Below, piece after piece: positions 33,516 through 45,703 of a stretch of DNA of 64,000 nucleotides; the first letter of the stretch is position 1; every line of letters begins with the position of its first letter. Source of the DNA: Acanthosepion pharaonis (lineage: Eukaryota; Mollusca; Cephalopoda; Sepiida; Sepiidae). The notes below the pieces were generated by a model. That model made no database searches. It was not told the DNA's origin and saw only the letters and a list, made by a program, of their open reading frames with translations. The stretch covers positions 5,012,001 to 5,076,000 of the forward strand of contig CAHIKZ030002090.1 of assembly GCA_903632075.3 (NCBI GenBank), given 5' to 3'. Made by a program: the position numbers and the translations under genes.

Positions 33516-34010
33516 TTCTTTCTTTCTGATAACATTTTAATCAAGAATATTGCATTTCTCTTCCAGTATTCTTGACAAAGCCGCTGAGTTTTTGCCCTTA
33601 TACCGGTCTAATTCTGCTTTGGCCTCTCTTCATCAGGATTCGCACCATTACTTTAGTAGTGTGGTTCAAAAAACTGGTTATCCTATGGAGCTCGCATTCA
33701 TTTGTACCTAGTTTCTTAGATAATATTACGGCAATGTATTTAATGAGGTCCCCCGGTATTTTGGTACTGCATTATATTTCATTTATTTCTTCTGTGGTCA
33801 TGTTGATTCCAAAATTGTCTAAAGCTAAGACAATTTCAGTTAAGATCTAATCTGACCCTGCTGTTTTGATCCTATTCATCTTCTCCAGTGTTTATCTGAT
33901 TTCAACTTTTAATATTTCTATCCCTTCCGCTCTAAGTTTGTTTCTTGAATCGTGAAAAAGATCTACCTTTGGGTTTTTTTCTATTGTCAGTAATCTTCCT
34001 TTTTATTTTA
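33340..34010 (-). mobile_element. non-LTR retrotransposon RT, N-terminal half
   Basis: Reverse strand: EIVLALDNFGINMTTEEINE, IPGDLIKYIAVILSKKLG, NECELHRITSFLNHTTKVMV, RILMKRGQSRIRPV and GFVKNT. These are blocks 0-2 of a LINE RT. A CT microsatellite (33473-33527) interrupts the continuation (LKMLSER, then purine-coded residues, then AIHKQND). Stops are present. Confidence 0.75.
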
Positions 34011-34014
34011 TGGG

Positions 34015-34955
34015 GGGGGACTGTTGATTGGCCCATATTGCGTCCTGTTTCATTTTAATTTTTAACATACAAACGTTTAAAATTAACAAGCAAAACACAA
34101 ATAGGAAGAGACGTTGAAATAGCACCAATCAAAAGGTCATATATTTCAACCCTGTTTGAAACTGAATCGCATATTCAAATTTCATGTACTCAAAAAAGCT
34201 AAGAACTTTTGCTCTAGTCCAGTACTTACGTTAATGGACATTTTTTTAATAGTGGTGGTAATGTCGGGTTATTACCTACGGGGTGGTGAATATGGCCGAT
34301 TAGCTAGTTCTACGGTTCAATGGGTTGGCATAACGATAGTGAATTCTATATCTTTACGTGATTGATGTAGCAATACTTAAAGGCTCATAGCGACTTGATG
34401 AAATTCTTCCAACTTGGATCTTTATTGGATTTTAAATAAATGGTTTGATGATTATGTTACTCACTGGTTTTCATTTGATGAATATCACGTTCAGTTACGT
34501 TCAAAGTCTCTTTGAGCACTTTCTGATTTGATTCTTTCTTTTTTTTTTTTTTCTTCCTTTTGGACAGTGACTTTCCACCTACTTAAGAACGCAAATCTCT
34601 ATGGCTTTCTGAATCTACTGAAGGCCTTGGGTATTAATTGGCTAATGAAGTTGTTAAAAACATCGCTTCGACCCAATTCTAGATATCAAATTGAAACAAG
34701 AACGGAAATCAAAAGCCTTATTGATATTTATTAGACTTAGCTCAGTATTCACTAAGCCTTCATGAACGAAATGTGGGATGTGAAGATGGTGGTGGGATGG
34801 CTCCAAGTGTGAACGACCTGTTTGCTTTGATAGTATTCTATAGTCATGGTCTATATTTGGAATTGAACATTGTTCAATTCAGCTGATGAGAAATGAACAA
34901 AATAAAAAAAAACTTAGATCAATTTTATAGAACTGGAAAGATCATGGGGTAGAAG
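34015..34955. other. stretch without recognised feature
   Basis: Only a short palindrome (gaattgaacattgttcaattc, 34860-34880) stands out. Confidence 0.4.
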
Positions 34956-34959
34956 ATTT

Positions 34960-36740
34960 GACTTTTAGCATTAGGGACGGTGGGGGGAATACATAACTAT
35001 GCCAGTTAAGAAACAGACTACAACCAAAAATGTCATAGATATTATATATTTCTATAGACTAGACTTTAATATTGTTATTTATTGTTAAAATACAACAATT
35101 GTGGAACGAGGTCTAAAAAGGGGAGGGGTAGAGGCTGTTCATCCCTAGTTATCTTATACCTCAGCTATTCCGATTCACGACCTATTCACTCATTACAATT
35201 TCAGCATTCAACATAAAAACTCATCCGTCACCAATCAATCCTCCATACGCCATAACAACGGATTCTCTCAAGGAGGACCGACAAAAAACGCCCCATGCCA
35301 TAAAAATTTAATGATAATAAATTATTATATATAAAAATCTAAAGATGAAGAAGGAGACGAGAGGGAATGAACCCGAAAACAAACTAAACATGAACACAAA
35401 ATAAATTAACTAGACTTTAATAGTATGTCTTTCGTTTTTATCGACTAGACTTTAATATTATGTCTTTCTTTTTTATCGACTAGACTTTAATATTATGTCT
35501 TTCTTTTTTATCGACTAGACTTTAATATTATGTATTTCGTCTTTATCTAAAAGACTTTAATATTATGTCTTTTGTTTTTATCTACTAGACTTTAATAATG
35601 TTCCTTTCCTTTTTTATCGACTACACTTTAATATTATGTCTTTCGTTTTATTTTGTAGACTTTGATATTTTTCGACTACACTTTAATATTATGTCTTTCG
35701 TTTTATTTTGTAGACTTTGATATTACGGCTTTCGTTTTATTTTGTAGACTTTGATATTCTGGCTTTCGTTTTATTTTGTAGACTTTAATAATGTCTCTTT
35801 CGTTTTTTACACACTAGACTTTAATATTATGTCTTTCGTTTTATCTTGTAGACTTTGATATTATGGCTTTCGTTTTATTTTGTAGACTTTAACATTATAT
35901 ATTTCGTTTTATTTTGTAGACTTTAATATTATGTCTTTCGTTTTTATCAACAAAATTTAGTGCCTTTTTCTTTTCCCTGTTCGACTATTGACATGACGCG
36001 TTTTCTTTATAGCTGCTGGATTTTGATATTACATCTTTTTCTTTTTTTCGCCACTATTGTCACATTTTTACGTTAATTTCTCGAAATGCTAACCACGCAT
36101 AAACAGAATATACTACGGTCTTTTATGGCTATACTTGATGAATAGTACCATTTGTGAACCTGTGTACCCATACCCAACGTTGACAACTAACATAAGGAGG
36201 TTGGGCAGAAAACGTGACTACGCCATCAAAAACTAATCTACGTCTTCGGTATTTAGGCTTTTGTTTTTATATGGCGTCAGTGATGTGACGTCTTTTATTT
36301 TCATCTACTTGGCTTTGATGCGCCTTTTGTTTTTATCTTTGATGTCTTGGTTGTTTTTATTTTTCTCTTGTAAGCTTTGATACGATGCCTTTTATTTTAT
36401 CTGCAATATTTTGAATATTATATCTATATATAACCATTGTTATATTTTGCGTTATTTTCGGCAAATTCTAACAATGTGAACAGACTATACTATAGTGTTT
36501 TATAGGCAGACTAAATTGAACGGACCCAAATATGAAGAAGTGTGTCCAGGTTCAATATTGATTTCTAGAATTGAGTGCTGGGGAGAATAGATAACTATGT
36601 CAAGCAAGAAGCAAACTACGATAAATGTCTTTCATATGATGATTCTTGTTTTTACGTATTAGACTTATGATGCCTTTTCTTTTTATCTGCTAAACCTTTG
36701 TAGGATGACATTTTAAGCAACCATTGTGATATTTGTTATT
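34960..36740. repeat. minisatellite region with higher-order flanks
   Basis: A core array (35405-35965) has about 15 units of 34-38 bases of the form tagactttaatattatgtct and ttcgttttatttt. Diverged flank pieces containing (a)taactatg.ca.gaa.caaactac recur near 34995, 36200 and 36590. Parts with cagaatatactac, and cattgt.atattt before them, recur about every 370 bases at 36.04-36.74 kb. Confidence 0.75.
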
Positions 36741-36858
36741 TTTGAGAAATTCAAATATCGGTCGTTGTACGATCCGGCCTTCTTTGGGTGATATTTCTTG
36801 CAATTTCGAACCGAAACCTTTATTTAATCCACGGGGGTAGATTTTTCTAATTCCTTGG

Positions 36859-37309
36859 TGTTATGGTCCAGGTTAGGACCAAGGAAGAACAACACGAACA
36901 CAAGAGTAGAAATAACGAAGGTATATTACACGAAATAATAATACAAGATGTGGAAGGTGTTAGTATGACTGTCAGTCTGGTTTGGAGTGAACTACTATTC
37001 GGTATCTAGCCACCCACCACGAAAGTTGCATGTGGCACAAGGCCGAATTTAACATGGGTTTCTCGAGCCCGTAGGCTCGGCCAAAAATGCCCGTAGAAGC
37101 CGTATAAACAGGATCGGGTTGGTCAACCTCCCCGAACGAGACTCTGCCCTTCGGCGAAGCCTCGTCCGGGTTCCTCTCTGCTCAGAGGCAGAGAGTTCGA
37201 CCGTCAAGCCGAGAAGATCGGCTTGATTCGACCCTCTCTCTTGAGAGGCGTAGTATACATAGTGTTAGTATAGAGTTCATTCTGTAGATATAGGTAAGGT
37301 CCCATGACA
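36859..37309 (-). mobile_element. solo LTR, 451 bases, target duplication CTTGG
   Basis: Bounded by TG (36859) and CA (37309), with CTTGG on both sides (36854-36858 and 37310-37314). On the reverse strand it starts TGTCATGGGACC and ends GGACCATAACA, like the LTR at 15.29 kb. It interrupts repeat H copy C at one point. Its centre holds five hairpins. Confidence 0.7.
37064..37248. other. cluster of five hairpins inside the solo LTR
   Basis: Stems: CGAGCC/GGCTCG (37064-37079); CCCCGAACGAG with CTCGTCCGGG (37130-37170), holding an inner CTTC/GAAG; CTCTCTGC/GCAGAGAG (37174-37195); CAAGCCGA/TCGGCTTG (37205-37225); CCTCTC/GAGAGG (37233-37248). Four stems are perfect. The second and third, with flanking cccgtataaac, occur again at 42.26-42.35 kb. 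Confidence 0.75.
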
Positions 37310-37474
37310 CTTGGATATATCAGGTTCAGTTAATTCCATGTTATAACTCAACTCTCTAAATTTTTATTCCTCTTACTGTGACCAGGTATTGAACTTAGAA
37401 CTTTTTGGATCAAGTCCCAAACAACAATAACAAAATTTGTAATATGAGCTCAGTTAAAAAAACGTTTACTGAGA

Positions 37475-37785
37475 CATTATGTTTGAAAGTCCCACAAATC
37501 CATTCACTAATGCCCCCAAGTGTATATGCCCCAGTGAATTTAAAGTTATGAGTTCAATACCTGGCCACAGTAGAGGGAACAAAATCTTGGAGAGTTGACT
37601 TATCAAGGGAAGATATCCAAAGACATGTCACATGGAACTAAATAAAGAGTTCGGTTCGAAATTCCAAGAAATATTACCTGAAAAATGCCGGAGCATACAA
37701 TGGTCGAAACGTCATGAATATGGCAATAAAGATGAAAACAACAGTCCGAATAATGTAAATAGTGTTCAGATAGTTTACTTCTTTT
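37475..37785 (+). repeat. hammerhead-like repeat family H, copy D
   Basis: CTGAAAA (37678-37684), GGAGCATACAATGGTCGAAA and CGTC are followed by ATGAATAT. ATATTAC just before box 1 can pair with ATGAATAT after the cleavage triplet (stem I, one bulge). G8 of box 1 is A here. It ends gtccgaataatgtaaatagt. Confidence 0.65.
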
Positions 37786-37789
37786 TCAA

Positions 37790-38395
37790 AAACGGATTTC
37801 CTCTTTGTATATATACCTTCTTTGTTGAGGCTTCTTGACTGCCGTTGAACTATATGCCAATTGTTGCTTTCTCTTCATCGTCACTAGAGAACTACTGTGA
37901 GCATTCTGGGAAGTCACTTCACACAGGCGATTTGAGTTGCCGAAAGACTGAAAGGTTAATTTAAAGTATGTGATTCTCCCGTTATCTATAGTCAGAGCAC
38001 GAGTCTCTTTGACCTGCAACAGCGGAGCCTCTCACTAATGTCGATTTATCTTTTACTCGGCGATTTCCACTAACGATTTAACTATTCTACTTATATCCAT
38101 TGACTTCCCGTGAATGCTTACAGCAACTTATCCTTCAAATACAGAAATTCTATGACAGCTCTTTTTTCCTCTCTGGTCGAAAACGGACAGGCATTTTAAC
38201 TCAAAATAAAGATAATCATAAAGATGATAACCTCATATATTTTCTATTTTACTAGACCGATTATGATTTACAATGAAAAAAAATGATTTTGTTTTTACAA
38301 ATAAATTAGATTTGGCATTGGCTCATAGATAGAAGTAAGTATATTTTTCATTTTCCAATTTTCCATCCTTTTGAGAAACACCTTTTATCAAGACA
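37790..38395. other. stretch without recognised feature
   Basis: No coding trace or shared repeat found. Confidence 0.4.
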
Positions 38396-38399
38396 ATAA

Positions 38400-38690
38400 A
38401 CCATGCATACATGCATTAGTTAAAATGCTGCGCATTCAACCTCCCCTTCTAAGAGAATGGTTAGAATATAAACCGCCACAAGTTTTATGGAATAAAGACG
38501 TTACCATCCTCAGGAATTTCAGCGTTCAGATTGATAGACAAATCCAAGCTAATCGACTAGCCGTTATTGTAAAAAAAAAATGTTGTAAAGGCATGTCTTC
38601 TGATAGATGTCCAGTGGCAAAAGCTGCTGGTGGCACCAGGAGTGTCAGTACCGCCTTAGCCACCGAAACTGTGTCACCTCCACTGGTTGG
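38400..38690 (+). mobile_element. LINE restriction-like-endonuclease domain fragment
   Basis: WLEYKPPQVLWNKDVTIL, RNFSVQIDRQIQANRLAVIV and then KKK match the segment of LINE proteins that leads into the endonuclease motif R-P-D-I-V-V-x-D. Here P-D is L-A, so the catalytic Asp is lost. The element kind is that of the C-termini at 23.2-23.8 kb. After 38600 the similarity fades. Confidence 0.5.
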
Positions 38691-38699
38691 TGGATGACG

Positions 38700-39400
38700 A
38701 AGGAAGGGAAAGGAATGTTTTTTACGCGTTGTATATAGAAAATTGCTGCTCCAGACGCTAAAAACATATCTTTGAAAATGTTTGAGAAAGTAAATAAATA
38801 CAAAGGTAGAAATCGGTAGAATAACACCTGAAGACATTGATATAAACAACATTACCTCTTTTTTATTTGGCTTTTTATTATTGGGCAAACAAGACCAAAC
38901 CAATATGTGGATCAAATTACCGATTGCCCTAAAATATGTGAATTACAAGAATATCATTAACGTTGGATTTCTCACGTCTTGCGTATTTTTTTTTTCTCCA
39001 TGCGTTGACCAGAATTATAGAGTAATTGTTTCTGTTTGCACGAGACCTCATCTGTTTGCATCTTCTGACGCAAAAACAAAATGTTGTCTCTTGAAGTCTC
39101 CGGTCGGGATTTGTGGCAACTCGTACTAAACAAAGCAAAGGCAAATACTACTACTAATAAAAATAGGTGCTGGTTTCCACAGTATTTCCGTCTGCTAGGA
39201 GAAGCTAATTATTCCCTGTTGCAGACGCCTGTTCGGGCAATTTTTTCAAAATCCACAGAGCCAACCTGTGGTTTATACTGCAACGATACTGGGTGGAGCT
39301 TATTTGGAATTTCTTGGAGAGAACGGATAATTTGGCGTGATCAACAACTGAACAAGACCTGTTAGATTGTTCAGATTGTTTATAAAGTTCATCGAACTTG
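38700..39400. other. stretch without recognised feature
   Basis: Open frames here are short and unrecognised. Confidence 0.4.
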
Positions 39401-39404
39401 GACG

Positions 39405-39690
39405 CGAAATGGTTAACAAGCTTTGTTTATAAATCGTCAATTCTCACTGTGTGCTACATACTTTCGGCCTTGTGCCACATCTAAATTCTTGAGCATTTGG
39501 GCATTTGGACGCGTAATGGTTAATGGAATAACAATACAATTTACCGGCGTGACAAGAGCCATTGGTCTGCAAGCCTGGTGGTTTGATTTAACATTGCAGT
39601 TCAGGTACTGGTACGGACTTGTGGTGAACCCTTCTGTCTGCGAATACAATTCTCACTGTTTGGTCCCGCAATGCTGATTCATATGACGGA
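39405..39690 (+). mobile_element. worn tRNA-SINE units
   Basis: ttggacgcgaaatggttaac with actttcggccttgtgccaca, then ttggacgcgtaatggttaat: two decayed heads of the unit that forms the satellite at 42 kb. Confidence 0.45.
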
Positions 39691-40209
39691 TATTTTTCAA
39701 AGGGATTTAAGTGCCCCAGCTTTGCCATAGGTCAGCCTTGTGCCACTATTCTAATGTATATATCAGACAGGTCATGTTCACACGAGGGGCAGGTAAAGTT
39801 ACAATCAACAGCTACGGCTCTGGGAGGACATTTGTATTGGCTCATTTTGACGATGGGGACTTGAATGGGTGTTAACAAGATTATCTGGATCAGTGGTAAA
39901 GAAGTCATTCAGGGTGTGTGTTGATTATGGCGTTTTGCACAGCCTCATCAGCACAATTACGACTGAATAGTGAGTTTGGCATATTCCTCATCTGGGTGTC
40001 CCATGGAACTTTCGGCTTTATGTCACATGAGATAAGCTACGCTTAGTGCCTGAAAACCACCATCACTTCTAAATGACTCCCAGCTCTTAAGCATAGATCG
40101 ATCCAGCATTTTGCTCTCGATTGTTGTTTGTCCGCAAACCTTGTTGCAGCCTGCTTAATGATCCAGGTTTTGGCCTCCAGGTCAAAGCTAACGTCTCCAT
40201 GTTTTTCTT

Positions 40210-42005
40210 CTTTCATATTCTACTAAATACAGAGAAACAACTTTTTTTTCCCAAAATGGTTAAGTTTGCGGGGTTTTATTGAGTTACAACCCCTGGGATC
40301 CGAAAATGGTCATATGCATCAATTATCCTTTAGATGTCTTCCTCATTAGCATATTCAAGGACCAATGTTTCTCCAGGTCGCCAAACTGGGGCACTTTCCC
40401 TTGGACAAAATATCCGTCATGTGCATTTTCCATTTTCCGCTTAAGTTTTGCTATCAACAGATTTTCACCACAAACCAACAGCGATCACATATTGGCAAAC
40501 CAATCTGTCGCGCCATATTTCATAGTCAGCGTGGGGTGTAGGTGGGAAGCCCAATCACTTATCAATAAGAAACCACTCGCGTCAGAAAAAACCTGATAGA
40601 AGATGGTCAATTGTTTCTAAAGACACAGGTCAGATTTATCATATGTTGTTCCATAAAACCGGATCAATGAATGGGTTTTGGATTCGGTGCAAACACAAGT
40701 TTTTCAGTATGTGTACAAAAAATTAATTGGTAATTTCCAAAGAACGCGCTTGTTAGCGAAGAATTGGTTGACGACAGGTTAGTGCAGCAAAGCAAAAAAT
40801 AAAACTCCCGAAGTTTCAGCTTTTTAACCCGGGATGAATGAACTATGTAGCCGGTGATGGGTACAAAATACAGCCATTTGCAACCGATTATTGACACCAT
40901 CTCCTGATTGGCCATTTCAGCAAATCGTCATGGACATCTTCCATTATTATTATTATTATTATTTTGCCGAGACATATTTCAAACATGTCAGTGGTATATT
41001 CACATCTCTTCCATTCAAGCAATCAAATTTTCTTTGAAAAAGAATAACAAACCGTGTAATCAAGGATCGTTATCAAGAAACATTAAGGAAAAAAAAGCTC
41101 AACTACTACTCCACCGCCGACTACGTGAATCCCTGCACTCTATAAGCCACACGCGAAGTGGAGAAAATTTCTATCCATAAATAAAAAAATCACTAGTATT
41201 GATATTTTTCAGGAAACTGGATACACCAACAATTCCAGTTCCAACAGTGCATCTGCTGAGTTTCGACGCTGGAATACCATCAAACACTGCTCAGGGATCA
41301 AGGAGGCATTCCATGAAGGCGTAGAACAAATAGTTTTAGAAAATTACAATAAAGACACTTATCTAAGAGTTATCGCCACAAAAATAAAAGTCTTTACAAA
41401 CCCGCAAAATCCAATCTGGTATTTTTGACTGTGTTCATCAAACGTTACAAGTCATCACTTCCTCAATGGGAAATTCGACGCTTGCTCCACCTGAGTGTTT
41501 ATATTGAAATGACGCGCTAAGACTGTATGAGTTAGATCCTCAAACAATGTCACGGCCGATCACTCTGTAGATGCACATACATGCACAGTGGGGCAAAACA
41601 CATTCTTCACTGTTTACTCAAAATTCTCTAAATACAGAGAAACAATTTTTTTCCCAAAAAATCTAGCGAAACAAACTTCCTAACCATTTCAGGTGTTTCC
41701 TTTCCGTAAGTTTTGCATTTTCCAGTACCAAAAATGATGTCCAAAGCGTATCTTATGGTCAATGCGTCATAATCTGAAGGCCTAACACAAGGTATGGCTT
41801 GGTAATTTCTTGTTAGCAAGAATTGGATGTCCAGTTTAGCAAGAACTTGTCTGGCTAGATCATGTCTGGTATATTCAAATTTTCTTTGAAAAAAGAATAA
41901 CAAACCGTGAATAATGAATTGAATACTCACTGTGCGCTCCTGCAGTTTTGCAAGGATTCCTTGAAGGCGTGACGCATCTAAGAACATGTTATCGCCACAA
42001 AGTCT
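40210..42005. repeat. diverged direct duplication
   Basis: Words of 40.22-41.48 kb return in order at 41.63-42.0 kb: ctaaatacagagaaacaa (40223, 41630), ttggtaatttc (40728, 41799), aaattttctttgaaaaagaa (41026, 41876), aacaaaccgtg, and ttatcgccacaaa. The second copy is shorter and runs into the SINE satellite. Confidence 0.5.
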
Positions 42006-43560
42006 TTCCGCTAATCCTTTTGACTGTGTAGTCCATCGTTATGGGCACTTCGATGCCCAAAATGGTACAATGCGTGTTGACGATATTCGAAACCAAAGTC
42101 AAACCCCGCCCACGAAGGGATGTCCAAAGGTATCTTGGCACAAGGCCTTGGATTTTTAACTTGTGGGCATTTCAACTGAATAATGAATTGAAGCCCGTGG
42201 GCTTGTGACGCATCTAATAAAGTCCAATTATGGGCACCGATATGGTACAATTGAACCCGTATAAACGGATTCAGGGCCGGTTTTACCTCCCCGAAGGAGA
42301 CTCCGCGTAGCCTCCTTCGGGTTCCTCTCCGTTCGTAGACAGAGAGTTGAACCGAACAGTCGCTCAGTACAATGGTTGACAAGCTTGCCAGATCATGTGA
42401 TTGAGCAATGAGTTGAATCCACACTGTGTGCTCCATAAGTTCGGCCTTGTGACGCATCTAAGATACGCTTATGACGTCTTTGTGGGCAGTTCGATATGGT
42501 ACAATGGTTGACAAACTTGATAGATCCGGTTGGGACTGAGTAATGAGTTGAATCCACACTGTGCACTCCATATGTTCTGCTTTGTGATGCATCTAACATA
42601 CACTTAGGACGTTATTGTGGGCACTACGGTGTGGTGCAATGGTTGGCAAGCTTGCTAGATCAGGTTGCTACTGAGTAATGAATTAAATCCTCACTGTGCG
42701 CTCCATATGTTCGAAATAGTGACACATCTAAGGTACGCTTATGACGTCATTTTGGGCACATCGATATGGTGCAATGGTTGACAAGCTTGCTAGATCAGGT
42801 TGCGAGTGAATAATGAATTGAATCCGCACTGCGCGCTCCATATGTTCGGCCTTTTCACGCATCTAAGATACGCTTAGGCTATCATTTTGGGCACTTCGAT
42901 GTGGGGCAATGCTTAGCAAGCTGGTCTCAGTAGATACGGTTGCAACTGAGTAATGAGTTGAATCCTCACTGAGCGCTCTATACATTCGGCCTTGTGACGC
43001 ATCTAACGTACGCTCAAGATGTCATTTTTGGCACTTCGATGTGCTGCAATGGTTAACAAGCTTGTTTCGCTAAATCAGGTTGCGACTGAGTAATGAGTTG
43101 AATCCTCACTGTGCGCTCCATATATTCGGCCTTGTGACGTATCTAAGATGCTTAGGCATCACTTGGGGCACTTCGATGTGTTGCAATGTTTACCAAGTTT
43201 GTCTCGCTAGATTAAGGTTGCGACTGAGTAATGAGTCGAATCCTCACTGAGCGTTCTATACATTTTGTCTTGTGACGCATCTAAGATACACTTAGGACGT
43301 CATTTTTGGCACTTCCATGTGGTGCAATAGTTAGCAAACTTGTCTCACTAGATCATATTGCGACTGAGTAATGAGTTGAATCCTCACTGTGCGCTCCATA
43401 TTTTCGGCCTTTTCACGCATCTAAGATACGCTTAGGTCGTCATTTTGGTCACTTCGATGTGGTGCAATGCATAGCAAGCTTGTCTCGCTAGATCAGGTTG
43501 CGAACTAATGTTGAGTTAGATCCTCACTGTGTGCCCGATACTATCAGCTTTGAAAATCGC
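42006..43560 (+). repeat. 136-base satellite of tRNA-derived SINE units
   Basis: About ten to eleven units, each with gtgcaatggttagcaagctt, ctagatcaggttgcgactga, gagttgaatcctcactg, gcgctccatatgttcggcct and gacgcatctaagatacgctt. The caatggtt word falls near 42373, 42501, 42637, 42772, 42908, 43047, 43182, 43327 and 43462 (spacing 128-145). The A-box is partly kept; the B-box has lost its C (gagttgaatcc for gagttcgaatcc). Confidence 0.85.
42253..42350. other. second copy of the hairpin module, in the satellite
   Basis: CCGT/ACGG (42257-42268), CCCCGAAGGAG with CTCCTTCGGG (42289-42321) and CTCTCCG with agacagagag (42325-42346). Order and loops match 37.10-37.20 kb. At one stem position C-G there is G-C here. 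Confidence 0.6.
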
Positions 43561-44030
43561 CATCGCTTTTAAATGCTTTTTGTCTGCCGTTGTTTGCTTG
43601 TCCTTCAAGTTAACACTCGTCTTTCCAAATCGTAGCATTCTATACATGATATTCACTGTTGCCAACTAAACTAGTCACTATGTTTCATCAATCAACTCGT
43701 TCTTGACTTCCTTTGTCTTGACCGACTTATAAGACACTACATGTCGTGTATCTCGCCTGCCGATTTTTTATTTTCTTTTTGTCCCACCCGAGGATAAAAT
43801 GAACACAGAACTATAAATTCATGCAACTGATTTTCAATTGTGCATGCAGGGTTTTAGTTTACAAAAGAGAAAATATTGCAAAGTTTTGCATACAGATGTG
43901 CTCATTAAAAATGCAATGCAATATTCACATGAAAAAAGTGCTTTCAATACTTTTGAATAATGATCATTAGTTAGTAGAAAAGATCACAGATGAGAGACAC
44001 CTAGTGATAATCGAGCTAACTGAAGTAGTA
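43561..44030. other. stretch without recognised feature
   Basis: No coding trace found. Confidence 0.4.
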
Positions 44031-44035
44031 ATAAT

Positions 44036-44340
44036 CGGCAGTAGAGTAATGGATAGCAACTTGGATTGAGGAGTCGGAGTGCCGAGTTCGAATTCCAGTC
44101 GAATCCATTACATTCGCTTACGTGCTAATACCCTTGAAAAAGGTATGAATCCTCCTCTTCTTCCCCCATCTATGGATAAATAGTAGGATAGACAGGGTTC
44201 TAGGTTCTATAGCCTTGGATGGTAACTAGTCTGCCACAGAAAGAAATGCCAACCTACTGCAGGAAAAAATCCGCCTCGACAGTTATCGAAAGTTACATGA
44301 TCGTCTAAGCGTGTATCACGCAAGGTGCATAAGTGAATGA
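44036..44340 (+). mobile_element. tRNA-derived SINE, full length with hairpin tail
   Basis: gcagtagagtaatggatagc, gagttcgaattccagtcgaa, ttcgcttacgtgctaatacc, then caacctactgcaggaaaaaa and gttatcgaaagttacatgat. It is the most complete forward copy. Confidence 0.8.
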
Positions 44341-45124
44341 TCTGCCACTATCGCTTATTGCCTATTTTTCCAGGATGAAGCCATCTTTGTTATTCTATCC
44401 TTGACTAAGAAACATACATAATCAATGTTATTCTATATTATGAATTCTTTACTTTTCAGATGATTAGTCATCATTAACACTTTGCCAACTGCATTATTAT
44501 AGCATTGTGCAGGCCCATTTTAGAAAAAAAATTGAAATTTATTTTTATTTCACCCCAAGTATGGCGATAATGCCACTAGGACGTAAGGGGTTACTGGGAG
44601 CGAAGGAGAGTGAGAAGACTTTAGAAGGAACCGGAAATCCAATCCTAAACAGGAAGCATCTACTCCTGTTCAATAGACGGGGAGGGGATGGGAACTGGGC
44701 GATTGAGGAACCTATCTACGCCTGACGACAATCTCACATGGGCGCTTCTATTTTGGTTTCAATCGGATACTCAGGAGTACAGACTAAGCTAAACAACATT
44801 ATAACACAGAGTACAATAAAAAAGAAACATCACAAAACAGAAGTTTATTGCCTGCTACAATATGTCTACAACGGTTTTAAATAACAGTAAGCATAAAGTA
44901 GTTTATAACACAAACGATGGGGACCGATATGATACAGTGTCTTGAAAAAACAAAATATACGTCTACAGCAGGCAATATTAGTTTCTTGAATCGATCGAAA
45001 GAGTTAACTGTTTCCCCATGGCGAGGCTAATTTGTTATTATTCCCTTAATTAATGAAAGAAAATATATTCGATGTTAGTCTGTATATATATATATATTAA
45101 GTGCTGTGTGCATATCTCTCCTCC

Positions 45125-45125
<1 letters not shown>
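44341..45125. other. stretch without recognised feature
   Basis: A GC-richer open frame at 44507-44725 is not recognised. Confidence 0.4.

Positions 45126-45197
<72 letters not shown>
45126..45197. repeat. (AT)n microsatellite
   Basis: About 35 AT units. Confidence 0.98.
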
Positions 45198-45199
<2 letters not shown>

Positions 45200-45200
<1 letters not shown>

Positions 45201-45703
45201 AATGTTGGAAAAGTCTCGGTGCGTCTCGGTTCACAAAATAAACATCAGAATGTTGGGGGAATCCTTTCTTGGTCTAACTGAGATAATTTCAGAAGCTACT
45301 CATGGATTTTAGATAATTTCTGTGACAAGATCATCTCTAAAATCTGGTCACCTAACTCCCCAGACTTGCAACCCCTTGATTATTATGTGTGGGGCGCAGT
45401 TGATGGAGTGACTCACAAAACTCCTTGTAACACCAAAGATGAACTGAAATATAAGGATTATGGCCACATTCAACAACTTAAACAAGGAGACCGTCCAGAA
45501 GAGATGCAGGAGATTCGGAAGCAGCCTGGAGGCCATGATTGAAGCCAATGGCGATTTTATTGAATAAATTTACTCTTTAGTATTTCAAGATTTTTTTTTT
45601 TTTTTTTGTAATTTTGGTAAACATATGTGTTAAAATGAGATGTCTGTGTTATTTTAATTTTTGCGTAATTTAGACGACAATTTATCCATCGCACCCTGTA
45701 CGT
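45200..45703 (+). mobile_element. mariner-type element, 3' half
   Basis: IWSPNSPDLQPLDYYVWGAV (third catalytic block), HKTPCNTKDEL, then gaagccaatggcgattttat and the end catcgcaccctgta. Same family as 21.3-22.2 and 51.7-52.5 kb. The 5' part is lost at or near the AT array. Confidence 0.75.

Larger units (their letters stand above)
36765..37480 (-). repeat. hammerhead-like repeat family H, copy C, split by a solo LTR
   Basis: The 3' part (36765-36858, reverse) has aaataaaggtttcggttcga, AAAGAAGGCCGGATCGTACA and worn core boxes. The 5' part (37310-37480) has caatacctggtcacagtaag. Copy D starts head-to-head with it, with the same tcaatacctggccacagtag near 37550. Confidence 0.6.

Noticed and set aside
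38526..38915. Reverse-strand frame of 129 residues.
   Set aside because: It overlaps a LINE fragment read on the plus strand and has no motif of its own.
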